From the NCBI GenBank assembly GCA_964343705.1, contig CAYFJX010000010.1, forward strand, positions 1 through 58,956: a stretch of DNA of 58,956 nucleotides, in the 5' to 3' direction. The position numbers and the translations under genes were made by a program. The stretch comes from JAUSFM01 sp964343705 (lineage in GTDB: Archaea; Nanobdellota; Nanobdellia; Woesearchaeales; UBA12501). This document shows positions 8,064 through 16,049 of this stretch, in pieces (positions within the stretch are counted from its first letter, which is position 1; each line of letters begins with the position of its first letter). The notes under the pieces are model-generated. The model did no database searches. It saw only the letters and a list, made by a program, of their open reading frames with translations, and had not been told where the DNA came from.

Positions 8064-8732
8064 CTAATCAAAATCATGGGGCAAACACAGTATAAACTCT
8101 AGCCGTCGTTTATCCTGAGGAGTTGGATTTTTGAAATTAACACCTTCAAAAGATGTTCGGAGTGCTTTTCTAGCATGAGGAATCCCAGCGCTACGAAGCA
8201 TCAAAACATAGTCTTCAAAAGACAACCAGTGTTTCAAGCGAGAGTTTTCCACATACCTCCTCGTATGCCCAATTATTTCATACATACCTATCACTCTTTG
8301 TTGAATAAACCATGCTTCACCATTTGTGGTAAGTGCCTCACGAACTTTGCCAATAAATTCAATCCCTGGTGTATCAATGTATTGTAAAACATGAGATGCC
8401 AGTATAAAATCATAATTACCTTTGCGATGATCTTCAAAAGCAACATGCATAACAGGAGCGCCAGGAATAGTAATTTGACTAATTTGTGCTTTGGATCGGT
8501 CAATTCCTTCGACATTGTGCCCCTTGAATAACTCCATGAGCCACCCCAAGTTTGCACCAGTGCCACAACCAAGATCTAAGATATTTTTTGGTCGAGTATC
8601 ATTTGGTTTAATAGGCAGATTACCCATAACATACTCACAAGTAACATAGTCTCTGAGCATCTCTTTTTCATTGGTACTATTAACATACGCAAGATACCGT
8701 TCTCCAAGTACAAAACTGTTTTCTGAATCCAT
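8064..8732 (-). CDS. Class I SAM-dependent methyltransferase
   Basis: A 222-residue methyltransferase. Motif I is NILDLGCGTGANLGWL and the acidic residue at the end of beta-2 is in VEGIDRSKAQI. YDFILASHVLQYI matches the post-II/III region of UbiE/type-11 methyltransferases acting on small molecules or lipids. Substrate unknown. It abuts the right arm of junction E and is divergent from the TrmB-type regulator at 8834. It may be resident chromosome or a cassette that has lost its distal end. Confidence 0.85.
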   Translation of the reverse strand: MDSENSFVLGERYLAYVNSTNEKEMLRDYVTCEYVMGNLPIKPNDTRPKNILDLGCGTGANLGWLMELFKGHNVEGIDRSKAQISQITIPGAPVMHVAFEDHRKGNYDFILASHVLQYIDTPGIEFIGKVREALTTNGEAWFIQQRVIGMYEIIGHTRRYVENSRLKHWLSFEDYVLMLRSAGIPHARKALRTSFEGVNFKNPTPQDKRRLEFILCLPHDFD

Positions 8733-8833
8733 TTGTTATTTCTTAGTGGAATCACCCCCTACATTACAATATTTATCCTACTTTACTGGAGGATAATCAA
8801 AAGTTTTAAATACAACAAAAGTACCCTCATTTA

Positions 8834-9553
8834 ATGAACATGAAAATCCTCGAAGATCTTGGCTTGACCAAGAGTGAGATCAATGTATACCTAGCATTAC
8901 TAGAACTAGGACCCAGTACAGCAGGAAGCATTCTTAAAAAAGCAAGAATTCAAAACTCAGTACTCCACTTTACACTCAACAACCTTATTGAAAAAGGTCT
9001 TGTCACCTATGTCAAAAAAGGAAAAGCTCGAGTATATCATTCTGCTGACCCACAAACCCTTCTCTCCTATGTCGAGGATAAAAAGAAACAACTCAAGAAC
9101 ATACTTCCAAAACTCAAAGAAAAACAATCATTGGCAGCAGAAAAAGAAGACGCTGAAATATTCGAGGGAGTAAAAGGAGTACAAACTGCATTGTACACCC
9201 TTATTGAAAACACCAAGCCTAAAGACACCTTTATGTTTTTCTCAGCAGATGTTCAAGAGCACAATGAGGAAATCCAAAAATTCTATGAACGATTTGATGC
9301 CAAACGAAAAGATAAAAAGTTGCATGTCCAAGGTATAGCCCCCAAACAACTGAAAAAACTGTACAGCAAAAGAAAACATTTGAAAATGAAATTTGTAGAG
9401 TATCCCCTTCCAGAAAACACAGGCATATGCAACAATAAAATGGCAATAATCACCTGGGGTAAAAAACCACGAGCAATACTCATACAGTCAAAAACAATAG
9501 TACAGAAACAAAAGAGATTCTTTGAACAAATGTGGGAATTAGCAAGACAGTAA
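8834..9553 (+). CDS. TrmB-family transcriptional regulator
   Basis: 239 residues. The N-terminal winged helix (residues about 1-75: LGLTKSEINVYLALLELGPS, TAGSILKKARIQNSVLHFTL) is the TrmB-type DNA-binding domain. A short coiled coil (70-100) follows, then a C-terminal effector domain like those of TrmB/PH-type regulators that sense sugars or other ligands (YTLIENTKPKDTFMFFSAD...). The TATA-like TTTTAAATAC at 8802-8811 sits about 30 bases before the ATG, indicating a leaderless mRNA. A paralogue is at 20494-21231. Confidence 0.88.
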   Translation: MNMKILEDLGLTKSEINVYLALLELGPSTAGSILKKARIQNSVLHFTLNNLIEKGLVTYVKKGKARVYHSADPQTLLSYVEDKKKQLKNILPKLKEKQSLAAEKEDAEIFEGVKGVQTALYTLIENTKPKDTFMFFSADVQEHNEEIQKFYERFDAKRKDKKLHVQGIAPKQLKKLYSKRKHLKMKFVEYPLPENTGICNNKMAIITWGKKPRAILIQSKTIVQKQKRFFEQMWELARQ

Positions 9554-9593
9554 AGAAGGAAAATTTATATATTCAAATAACCAGCAAGATCCC

Positions 9594-9911
9594 ATGAGAA
9601 AAGTAAAAAAGTTACAGGTCATTTCATTTGCAAAAGTACAAGCAATTGCTTGGGGCTTCTTTGGCTTGTTGATGGGAATACTCTACTCTTTCGGTGGTTT
9701 TATCATAGACACCATGGTAACACTAGGATGGATAACCACCACTGAAACACCAGGGCTCAGTTATGGAACTCTTCTCGCTTTTGGAGCACTGATTGGCATG
9801 CCACTTATTTTTGCTGCAATTGGATTTGCGTTTGGGATTGTTGAAGCCTGCTTGTTCAACTTGTATGCAAAATTAGTTGGTGGTGTGCGCTTGCAACTCG
9901 AAAAAGAATAG
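9594..9911 (+). CDS. Small membrane protein (two TM segments)
   Basis: A 105-residue protein with a basic N terminus (MRKVKKLQVISFAKVQAIAW) and two long hydrophobic segments, about residues 16-42 and 62-88, separated by a polar loop. The layout resembles the DUF3566-type transmembrane family, but the assignment is tentative. The TATA-like AATTTATATATTC lies about 30 bases upstream, so the mRNA is probably leaderless. Function unknown. Confidence 0.7.
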   Translation: MRKVKKLQVISFAKVQAIAWGFFGLLMGILYSFGGFIIDTMVTLGWITTTETPGLSYGTLLAFGALIGMPLIFAAIGFAFGIVEACLFNLYAKLVGGVRLQLEKE

Positions 9912-9957
9912 GATACCACCAACACCCTTATATACTACTATAAATTTTAAGGCACTT

Positions 9958-10410
9958 ATGGCACGTTTTGAACGCGGAAGAGGAAGAAAAGGCGGAAGAG
10001 ATTCTAGCCCACGATTTTCTAGAGATGGTGGTCGAGGTAAAAAAGGCTTTGGAGATAGACCTCGAGACGGCGGTCGAAGTGGTGGCCGAGGTGGCGGACG
10101 ATTCTCTGACAGAGGTTCAAGACACGGCAGTAGAAACCGACGTGATTTTAGTATGACAGAAGTTACCTGTGCTTCTTGTGGTGACCAATGTGAAGTTCCT
10201 TTCAAACCAACATCAAACAAGCCAGTGTATTGTGATGGCTGTTATAAAAAAGACAAGAATAACTCCAGTGGCGGTTGTAATTGCAATATTACTACTCAAG
10301 ATCTTGACATAATTAATGAAAAGCTAAATAAGATAATGAAGGCACTACATATTGAAAAGAAACCAAAAAAGAGTAAAAAGAAGAAAGACGCTGTCGAGGA
10401 CAGTGAATAG
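9958..10410 (+). CDS. RGG-rich zinc-ribbon protein
   Basis: 150 residues from the ATG at 9958 (MARFERGRGRKGG). Residues 1-70 are a low-complexity Arg/Gly tract with many RGG/RGR repeats, typical of RNA-binding proteins. A zinc ribbon CASCGDQCEVPFKPTSNKPV followed by YCDGC (about 77-100) is next; the same C-x2-C...C-x2-C ribbon is widespread in archaea and candidate bacterial phyla. The tail is a lysine-rich helix. Probably an RNA-associated protein. Its stop codon lies within the 8-bp direct repeat that flanks the palindromic element at 10411, so that element sits immediately after the gene. Confidence 0.8.
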   Translation: MARFERGRGRKGGRDSSPRFSRDGGRGKKGFGDRPRDGGRSGGRGGGRFSDRGSRHGSRNRRDFSMTEVTCASCGDQCEVPFKPTSNKPVYCDGCYKKDKNNSSGGCNCNITTQDLDIINEKLNKIMKALHIEKKPKKSKKKKDAVEDSE

Positions 10411-10576
10411 AGGGTGTGTCCCGAATCTTGCTTTTTGTGCAGGAGGGATAGCACTGCGAAGGTTAACGCTCGCATCCGCTCGCTGATTCTACGTCGGCAC
10501 CCCTGCATAAATCGGGGTGCCTCCGAACAGACTTCAAGGCAGTGCTATCCCTCAGAAAGACTCTCGGGACATACCC
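10411..10576. mobile_element. MITE-like palindromic element with 8-bp target duplication
   Basis: A 166-bp near-palindrome without a gene. The terminal inverted repeats are GGGTGTGTCCCGA (10412-10424) and TCGGGACATACCC (10564-10576). A second arm pair is GAGGGATAGCACTGC (10443-10457) and GCAGTGCTATCCCTC (10539-10553), and an inner hairpin is GGCACCCC/GGGGTGCC (10496-10503, 10514-10521). It is flanked by perfect direct repeats GTGAATAG at 10403-10410 and 10577-10584, as expected for a target-site duplication. Together these features indicate a non-autonomous transposable element. No transposase is present in the window to assign a family. Confidence 0.75.
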
Positions 10577-10689
10577 GTGAATAGAGAAACACTTAAATAC
10601 TATCACTTCATTCTAACGACTATTGAGGCGAATTCTGAGGATGTTTAGGTAGCAGGGAAAACAGGCTTTTGGGAAGGAGACTGAGCATA

Positions 10690-12552
10690 ATGATACCTCA
10701 CTTTGTAAAAAAATACGCTGCTCGCGGAGCACTAATTGGAACACTTCTAGCACCTGGCTTATTCGGACTGGGTTGCGAAGATGATAAAAGCGGAAGACCA
10801 GGTATTGAAGATTCACTAAACGACCCTGACGCAGGCACAGGATATGAAAACATACCACCAGGTGCAACAGTCACACCAGTTGGACCAGCACAACCAGAAG
10901 ATGAACTGCCTGTTGAAGCTAGCGAGGGAGAAGGCGAATACACCCCTGAAGTTCCAGCTGACCCAGAACTCCCTATCCAACCTGAAGATCCTGACAAACC
11001 AGATGATCCAATCATCCCCATTGAAGAACCAGTTGATCCCCAATATGATGGTGGCGAAGGAGAGGGAGAAGGCGAAGGAGAATTACCAGAAGATGATCTT
11101 GAAGTCCCGGTTGACCTACCAGAAAATGGTGGAGGCCAAGGTCTTGACAAAGCACCTGAATGCCGACGTTTAGCTGGAGGCTACACATTTGCATCTGAAT
11201 TAACAATGAACCTTCTGCTTGATCATGCTCATAATGGCGGAGAAGGTGTAACTATCCTTATGCCCGATAGAGATTTAGAGAATGATTCTCCAGAAATTGA
11301 AATGGTAGAAGATTATCTAACACAAAGTTTTGTGCAACTTGGAAGTATTCTTGGAGATGTTGAAGTACTTGATAGTTCCATGACAGGAACCACACCATTT
11401 TACATACCACTAGAAAAGATTGTAAGATTTGGCCAAGAAGAATACCGGATTAAAGTCTTACGACATGAAAGAGAACATGAATGGAACGGTCGAAATGAAA
11501 ACAATGTCCTTGTCAGAACACTTGATGTTGAGATTAATGGAGAATTGTTTGAACATGAATTCAGAAACGAATATGGCCCTGACCTAGCTGAAGATGGAAA
11601 CTTCCATGAAATTCTTCCAAATGAAGACAGTCCTGAAGATGCAGTATACGCATTCTTTGGATGGGGAAACGGAAATGCAGTGTTTGAATCAATTCAAATG
11701 ATGCTTACAAAGGGTCAATTTGTTGACACAAAAATGACTGTCCGACTTCCTCAAGATAATGAATCACGAACATACACCCTCCAAACAGTTGATGGTGAAG
11801 ATATCTCATTCAAGCTTCGTGTCCAGGATGATATTGAAAACTGGGCAGGCAATGGTGTTGATGTTTTCATGGGTGAAGAACATGAAGAAGATTGGGAACA
11901 AGGTGAGCGAGACATACACACCGGACGATTTTATAACATGGGACACTTAGGATTTGGTATGGTGCTTAAAGGTGCTGAGTCAATTCGAGAAATGGATGAC
12001 AATGGAGTTATAACTGAGACAAGGTATGTTATTTTTGATCTCTACGCGACACAGGGTCAAGACAGTGAAAAAATCCCATTGGATTTTGCACCGCGAAAGC
12101 GACACTCTCGACCAGGAGATCCATGTCCTCCACACACATTGTTGATTCAATTAGGATTTAATACACCAACAATCCATAGTACTGACGTTGATGAGGAAGG
12201 CAATGAGGAAGTACATTATGAAGCAGCTGTTCGACAAAATGGCCCAACCTATGTTGCTGCCCAGAAAACACTGCGACCATTAACTAGTATCAGACCTGAT
12301 GAACTTCCTGACATTGCTGAAGGTGTTCTTGATCACCGTGGTGCTTTCCTTGACACAAGCACTGTTGTATACACTGACAATCAAGGAGTGCCACATGCAT
12401 ACCCCCAGATTGTAATTGGTGGCGCACAGTATGAAGGTGAGTTCAACCGTATGATTGAAGACCATGATGAATTAGAAGAACATGTTTTTGGTCAAGGTCC
12501 AGGACGAGCTGCAAGTCTTCTTCTGTTACAGTTAGAAGACATGGTTGATTAA
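10690..12552 (+). CDS. Secreted acidic lipoprotein-like protein
   Basis: 620 residues from the ATG at 10690, with GGAG just upstream; the in-frame TTG at 10669 is less likely. The signal peptide (YAARGALIGTLLAPGLFGLGC) ends in a lipobox-like GLGC, suggesting lipid anchoring outside the cell. A Pro/Glu/Asp-rich linker with GEGEGEGE runs to about residue 150. The mature domain (about 155-620) contains repeated IRFGQEEYRIKVL-like and KMTVRLPQDNESRTYTL-like beta segments that may be an S-layer or surface fold, but no family is recognised. The TATA-like ACTTAAATAC is at about 10590. Confidence 0.75.
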   Translation: MIPHFVKKYAARGALIGTLLAPGLFGLGCEDDKSGRPGIEDSLNDPDAGTGYENIPPGATVTPVGPAQPEDELPVEASEGEGEYTPEVPADPELPIQPEDPDKPDDPIIPIEEPVDPQYDGGEGEGEGEGELPEDDLEVPVDLPENGGGQGLDKAPECRRLAGGYTFASELTMNLLLDHAHNGGEGVTILMPDRDLENDSPEIEMVEDYLTQSFVQLGSILGDVEVLDSSMTGTTPFYIPLEKIVRFGQEEYRIKVLRHEREHEWNGRNENNVLVRTLDVEINGELFEHEFRNEYGPDLAEDGNFHEILPNEDSPEDAVYAFFGWGNGNAVFESIQMMLTKGQFVDTKMTVRLPQDNESRTYTLQTVDGEDISFKLRVQDDIENWAGNGVDVFMGEEHEEDWEQGERDIHTGRFYNMGHLGFGMVLKGAESIREMDDNGVITETRYVIFDLYATQGQDSEKIPLDFAPRKRHSRPGDPCPPHTLLIQLGFNTPTIHSTDVDEEGNEEVHYEAAVRQNGPTYVAAQKTLRPLTSIRPDELPDIAEGVLDHRGAFLDTSTVVYTDNQGVPHAYPQIVIGGAQYEGEFNRMIEDHDELEEHVFGQGPGRAASLLLLQLEDMVD

Positions 12553-12606
12553 ACAACAGAATCAAACAATAAACTTTATTAATTCTTTATTTTTCTTTTC
12601 ATTTCT

Positions 12607-13326
12607 ATGACACAACAACTTTACTTAGAAGACAGTTATTTGAAAGAGTGCGACGCCACAGTCACAACTGTAAGAGGTGACAATGGCGAATTTGTTGTAC
12701 TTGATAAGACCATTCTCTATGCGCAAGGTGGTGGACAACCTTTTGACACAGGAAAACTTGTGCGAAAAAGTGATAATGCAGAATTCAAGGTAGTATCAGT
12801 CAAGAAAAAAGATGGTGAAATTAACCACCATGTTGAGGGTGATGCACAACTTGCTGTGGGTGACGAAGTAACTGTTAGTGTTGACTGGGATCGACGATAC
12901 AAGCTCATGCGAACCCACACTGCTACACACGTGCTTGCTGCATTCTTACACAAGGAAGCAGGTGCAATGATTACTGGAAACCAGTTAGAAACTGAGAAAA
13001 CCCGTATTGACTTTTCTTTAGAAAACTTTGACCGTGAAAAACTAGCTGAGTATGTTGCAAAAGCAAACGCAGCAATGAAGGAAAGCCATGAAGTCAAAGT
13101 GTACTTCTTAGACAAGGATGCAGATGTTGAACAATTCATGAAATTAGCAAAAGGCCTGCCCCCAAATCTAACTAAGATCAGAATTGTAGAAATTGGAACA
13201 CTGGACAAGCAACCAGATGGTGGCACACATGTCAAAAACACCACTGAAGTTGGTGATATAGAAATTCTAAAGTGTGAGAACAAGGGAAAGTCTAATCGAC
13301 GTCTATACTTCAAACTTAAGCAGTAA
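12607..13326 (+). CDS. alaX: AlaX-type alanyl-tRNA editing protein
   Basis: 239 residues, the size of AlaX-M: an N-terminal part like the AlaRS linker (VLDKTILYAQGGGQPFDTG) plus the editing domain. It hydrolyses mischarged Ser- or Gly-tRNA(Ala) in trans. The zinc motif HTATH (HxxxH, about residues 103-107) is present. The second motif reads DGGTHVKNT, so the usual Cys of CGGTH is Asp; as far as I recall this variant is common in archaeal AlaX. The C-terminal IEILKCENKGKSNRRLYFKL is typical of the family. Confidence 0.93.
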   Translation: MTQQLYLEDSYLKECDATVTTVRGDNGEFVVLDKTILYAQGGGQPFDTGKLVRKSDNAEFKVVSVKKKDGEINHHVEGDAQLAVGDEVTVSVDWDRRYKLMRTHTATHVLAAFLHKEAGAMITGNQLETEKTRIDFSLENFDREKLAEYVAKANAAMKESHEVKVYFLDKDADVEQFMKLAKGLPPNLTKIRIVEIGTLDKQPDGGTHVKNTTEVGDIEILKCENKGKSNRRLYFKLKQ

Positions 13327-13359
13327 GGCTTAAATACCATCTCTTTATTCTCTTGTTAT

Positions 13360-14580
13360 ATGACACTGCCTGCTGAGTTAGAACACCTTGTAGAAAAAGA
13401 AACATTTCGCATTGCAGTAGTTTCTGGTGACAAACCATTTGTCCGAAACTTGGTTCCTGCAATTGTTGATGAGGGTTATTCTGTTACAGAAATAGGACCC
13501 CCTCCACTCCACCTATACCCTGTGGGCAAAGATGAGCCTGTCAAAAAGCCTGATGAACTTGAGCCAGAAGTTTTGGCAGCGCTACAACAAGGCAGGAAAA
13601 CTGCACAAGATTTGCTCAGGAATCATGACCTTACTGTTCTTAATTTCCATAGTGACCATGATCTAGCAGTTATGACAAGTGTTCTTAGACAAGAAATGAA
13701 ACTATTGGGACTAGGGGATGGCTATCGCTATCTTGCACCCCGTAGTATGCGAGCAAAAGACGTTACTGGTAGACTTGACCCCATAAGGGCAATACAAGTG
13801 CTTATGAGAGACAGAGATAGATTATATGATGAGATTATTAAGGTAAACGGTGATCCAACAAATGAGTTAATTTCTCTTTACCATGGAACTGCACGCGTTC
13901 TAAGCAAAATGATACAACAAGATATAGATGCACAAACAATGCTTCCATTCAAGAAAATATACAATGGATTATTTCAACAAACTGAAAATAGGAGAATATA
14001 CAAGACATACAGTTCTCAAGAAGCACCACTCAAAGAGTTAATTGCACGATTACAAGCATCACATCAAATACTGTATGGTGAGACAATAGAAGTAAGTCAA
14101 GAAAACCAAGAGTTTGAACAAGACTTTCGTCAAACCCTTGAATTAGGATTAGAAGATCCAGTACAAGGAACAACACTTGAAATATTACAAAAACAAGAAA
14201 TGTACCAGCTTGCCGTGCACTACCTTGAATTTGAAGAGTATGGTACACCTGGTTCTAACATGCTGATCATAGTCATTGAAGAATCTGAAAGCCAATGGTA
14301 TATGGGTGAGGTTAATGTTGATGTCGTTGAACACAGTAGGGATGGTAAAGAAAAGCTTATCACCAGTGCAATCCATGATATAGGAGAAGGCCTTGCATCA
14401 CCTGAAGACGGAAAAGCCCTTCGCTCTGAATACCTACACGAGAAAGAAGATGGGTTTGTGCTCCAATGCAGAGTAAGAGAAGGCATAGACGCTATTCCTT
14501 CAAGAGAAGAGATCATGCTTATGGCAGGTACACATTACGCAGCTGTCAGAGAAGAGCGCCGAATGAGGCGTGCACAATGA
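13360..14580 (+). CDS. Hypothetical protein, 406 aa
   Basis: Not recognised. The first 110 residues look like a Rossmann-type alpha/beta segment (FRIAVVSGDKPFVRNLVPAI ... LTVLNFHSDHDLAVMTSVL). The middle is helical, and the C-terminal 130 residues are beta-rich with WYMGEVNVDVVEHS. No signal peptide or membrane segment is visible. It starts 34 bases after alaX. The TTAAATACC at 13329-13337, about 28 bases upstream, may be its own TATA box. Confidence 0.7.
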   Translation: MTLPAELEHLVEKETFRIAVVSGDKPFVRNLVPAIVDEGYSVTEIGPPPLHLYPVGKDEPVKKPDELEPEVLAALQQGRKTAQDLLRNHDLTVLNFHSDHDLAVMTSVLRQEMKLLGLGDGYRYLAPRSMRAKDVTGRLDPIRAIQVLMRDRDRLYDEIIKVNGDPTNELISLYHGTARVLSKMIQQDIDAQTMLPFKKIYNGLFQQTENRRIYKTYSSQEAPLKELIARLQASHQILYGETIEVSQENQEFEQDFRQTLELGLEDPVQGTTLEILQKQEMYQLAVHYLEFEEYGTPGSNMLIIVIEESESQWYMGEVNVDVVEHSRDGKEKLITSAIHDIGEGLASPEDGKALRSEYLHEKEDGFVLQCRVREGIDAIPSREEIMLMAGTHYAAVREERRMRRAQ

Positions 14581-14642
14581 GTGATCTTCCACAATTCTTA
14601 GAGGATCTTTTGGATCCAAGCAATGTAATGCCACAACATTAA
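14577..14642 (+). CDS. Possible 21-aa small protein overlapping the upstream stop
   Basis: The stop of the 406-aa gene forms an ATGA overlap with a short frame reading MSDLPQFLEDLLDPSNVMPQH and ending at TAA. The overlap is the arrangement used for translational coupling elsewhere in this window. There is no family evidence, and the frame may be fortuitous. Confidence 0.25.
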   Translation: MSDLPQFLEDLLDPSNVMPQH

Positions 14643-14668
14643 TAAAAAGTAATCACTCATTCTTAGTC

Positions 14669-15010
14669 ATGGTTCATGATAGTCAAGGCCCACACCACCA
14701 TCACACACGTAAACGTGTTCACCACAAGCTTGAGCCATACCCACACCCATTTCCATTCAAACGTTTTCTTGACAAGGCAGTGTACTTTGTTGCAGTGTTC
14801 AGCATTGTCTTAACCTTGCCACAACTTGCAAAGATTTGGATAGACCAAAGTGTTGCTGGAGTTTCAGTTATCACTTGGAGTGCTTACTTGTTTGTTGCAT
14901 TTTTCTGGCTACTCTATGGCATTGTTCATAATGAGAAACCAATCATATTTGCGAACACCCTGTGGATTGTTATGGATGTTATGATTATAGTTGGTGTGCT
15001 AGTACATTAA
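14669..15010 (+). CDS. SemiSWEET / PQ-loop membrane protein
   Basis: 113 residues. After a His-rich N terminus there are three transmembrane helices (about residues 30-50, 60-80, 90-112). The PQ-loop signature is LTLPQLAKIW, with GVSVITWSAYL and WLLYGIVHNEKPIIFANTLW, as in half-SWEET sugar transporters that work as dimers. The histidine-rich cytoplasmic N terminus (HDSQGPHHHHTRKRVHHK) is unusual and could bind metal. Probably a sugar or small-molecule facilitator. Confidence 0.85.
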   Translation: MVHDSQGPHHHHTRKRVHHKLEPYPHPFPFKRFLDKAVYFVAVFSIVLTLPQLAKIWIDQSVAGVSVITWSAYLFVAFFWLLYGIVHNEKPIIFANTLWIVMDVMIIVGVLVH

Positions 15011-15028
15011 AGAATTTTAGAGAATTAT

Positions 15029-15130
15029 CTACTTCTTAACACGTCGGCGCTTTTCCTTCTTCATACGCTTTCGCTGCCATTTCCATCGCATTTGGCCTTT
15101 CTTTTTCCAACGTCGTGAACTTCGTTTCAT
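15029..15130 (-). CDS. rpl41e: Ribosomal protein L41e
   Basis: A 33-residue, extremely basic peptide. Its C-terminal 20 residues (MRWKWQRKRMKKEKRRRVKK) match the L41e pattern M-R-x-K-W-x-K-K-R-M-R-x-x-K-R-x-R-R-K. The N-terminal extension MKRSSRRWKKKGQ is also basic; translation could start at residue 14. A TTTATAAA box lies about 25-30 bases upstream (around 15162-15170). L41e is the smallest ribosomal protein and is often missed because of its size. Confidence 0.8.
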   Translation of the reverse strand: MKRSSRRWKKKGQMRWKWQRKRMKKEKRRRVKK

Positions 15131-15177
15131 AGATATCTATACTGCTGATTTAAGAGGGGGTTTATAAAGCTTTTGGC

Positions 15178-15666
15178 TCATTTGGCTAGAACACGGTCTA
15201 TAGAGTCCTGGGTTCCAGGATCATACACCCCAATTTTAACCCTACCTGGAAAGTCCTGTCTGTACTTGTCTGCAATTTCAGCAACATTATCTTCAAATCG
15301 CTCCAGTAAATAGTGGCTATCTTCGTCATCCATCCCCCTAAGATATTCACTTACCTGAACTAAAGCAAGCTCACGAGGACCAAGTAACGCAAAGCCCTTG
15401 TCAAAAACACGATCTTGATACATAAAAAAAACAGGATCAGCATACAGAACAGTCATACGAGATGGCAACCATAAACCAGCCGAGGTAATTTCATCAACCA
15501 AGTCAGAATGAGGACTTTTTTCAATGTCATTCCTACCTGCATAGCACCTTGGTTGGCCATCTGTGTCTCTGCTAGCTATCTCTAAATGCACACCCGCCAA
15601 GGTTGATTGTATCCATAACAGTCGTTTGCGTTCTAGTTTTGCTCTCTGTCGTCGGGCTGAAGCCAT
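15178..15666 (-). CDS. Hypothetical protein, 162 aa
   Basis: Not recognised. It has a basic start (MASARRQRAKLERKRLLWIQ) and a compact alpha/beta body ending in VKIGVYDPGTQDSIDRVL. No signal or membrane segment is visible. It lies 36 bases downstream of the next small reverse-strand gene and may share its transcript. Confidence 0.65.
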   Translation of the reverse strand: MASARRQRAKLERKRLLWIQSTLAGVHLEIASRDTDGQPRCYAGRNDIEKSPHSDLVDEITSAGLWLPSRMTVLYADPVFFMYQDRVFDKGFALLGPRELALVQVSEYLRGMDDEDSHYLLERFEDNVAEIADKYRQDFPGRVKIGVYDPGTQDSIDRVLAK

Positions 15667-15702
15667 GATTCTAAAGAATGCAAAGATACTATTTAAAGAC
15701 TG

Positions 15703-15930
15703 TTAGTCTTGATCAGGGTAATGTCGCTCACCTTGGAGAGCAGTCAGAACTAATCCCCTTTTCTTTAACTCCCAGTACATCTTCCTGTTCTTGGTGCGTT
15801 TTAGGTCACCAATAGAAGTTCGTGCTGATTTTGGAAACTGCTTGTCAAACATGCGCAAGAGTTCTTGATCAGTCATGTCACCATTAGGATAGGCTGTTGC
15901 TGGAAATTTTCGTCTCTTTTTTGCTGGCAT
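15703..15930 (-). CDS. Small basic hypothetical protein, 75 aa
   Basis: Not recognised. Basic N terminus (MPAKKRRKFPATAYPNGDMT), then a helical segment and a C-terminal MYWELKKRGLVLTALQGERH that looks like a winged-helix wing region. A TATA-like ATATTTATATAAAG lies about 40-55 bases upstream. It may be a nucleic-acid-binding protein. Confidence 0.6.
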   Translation of the reverse strand: MPAKKRRKFPATAYPNGDMTDQELLRMFDKQFPKSARTSIGDLKRTKNRKMYWELKKRGLVLTALQGERHYPDQD

Positions 15931-16049
15931 ACATGCTTCAGAGGCAGCCAGGTTTTTAATGTTTACGCTCTACCATATATTTATATAAAGAACCACAACC
16001 TTTAAAAAAGAGCATGTGGCATAGTGACTAACCTTAAAGTGGGGGCAAC

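Noticed and set aside
10411..10576. SRP RNA or RNase P RNA
   Set aside because: The conserved helix-8 and CR-I/CR-V motifs are absent, and the 8-bp direct repeats flanking the palindrome fit a transposable element better.
12717..13340. 207-residue reverse frame across alaX
   Set aside because: Lies wholly opposite a clear AlaX gene, with no promoter and no domain.
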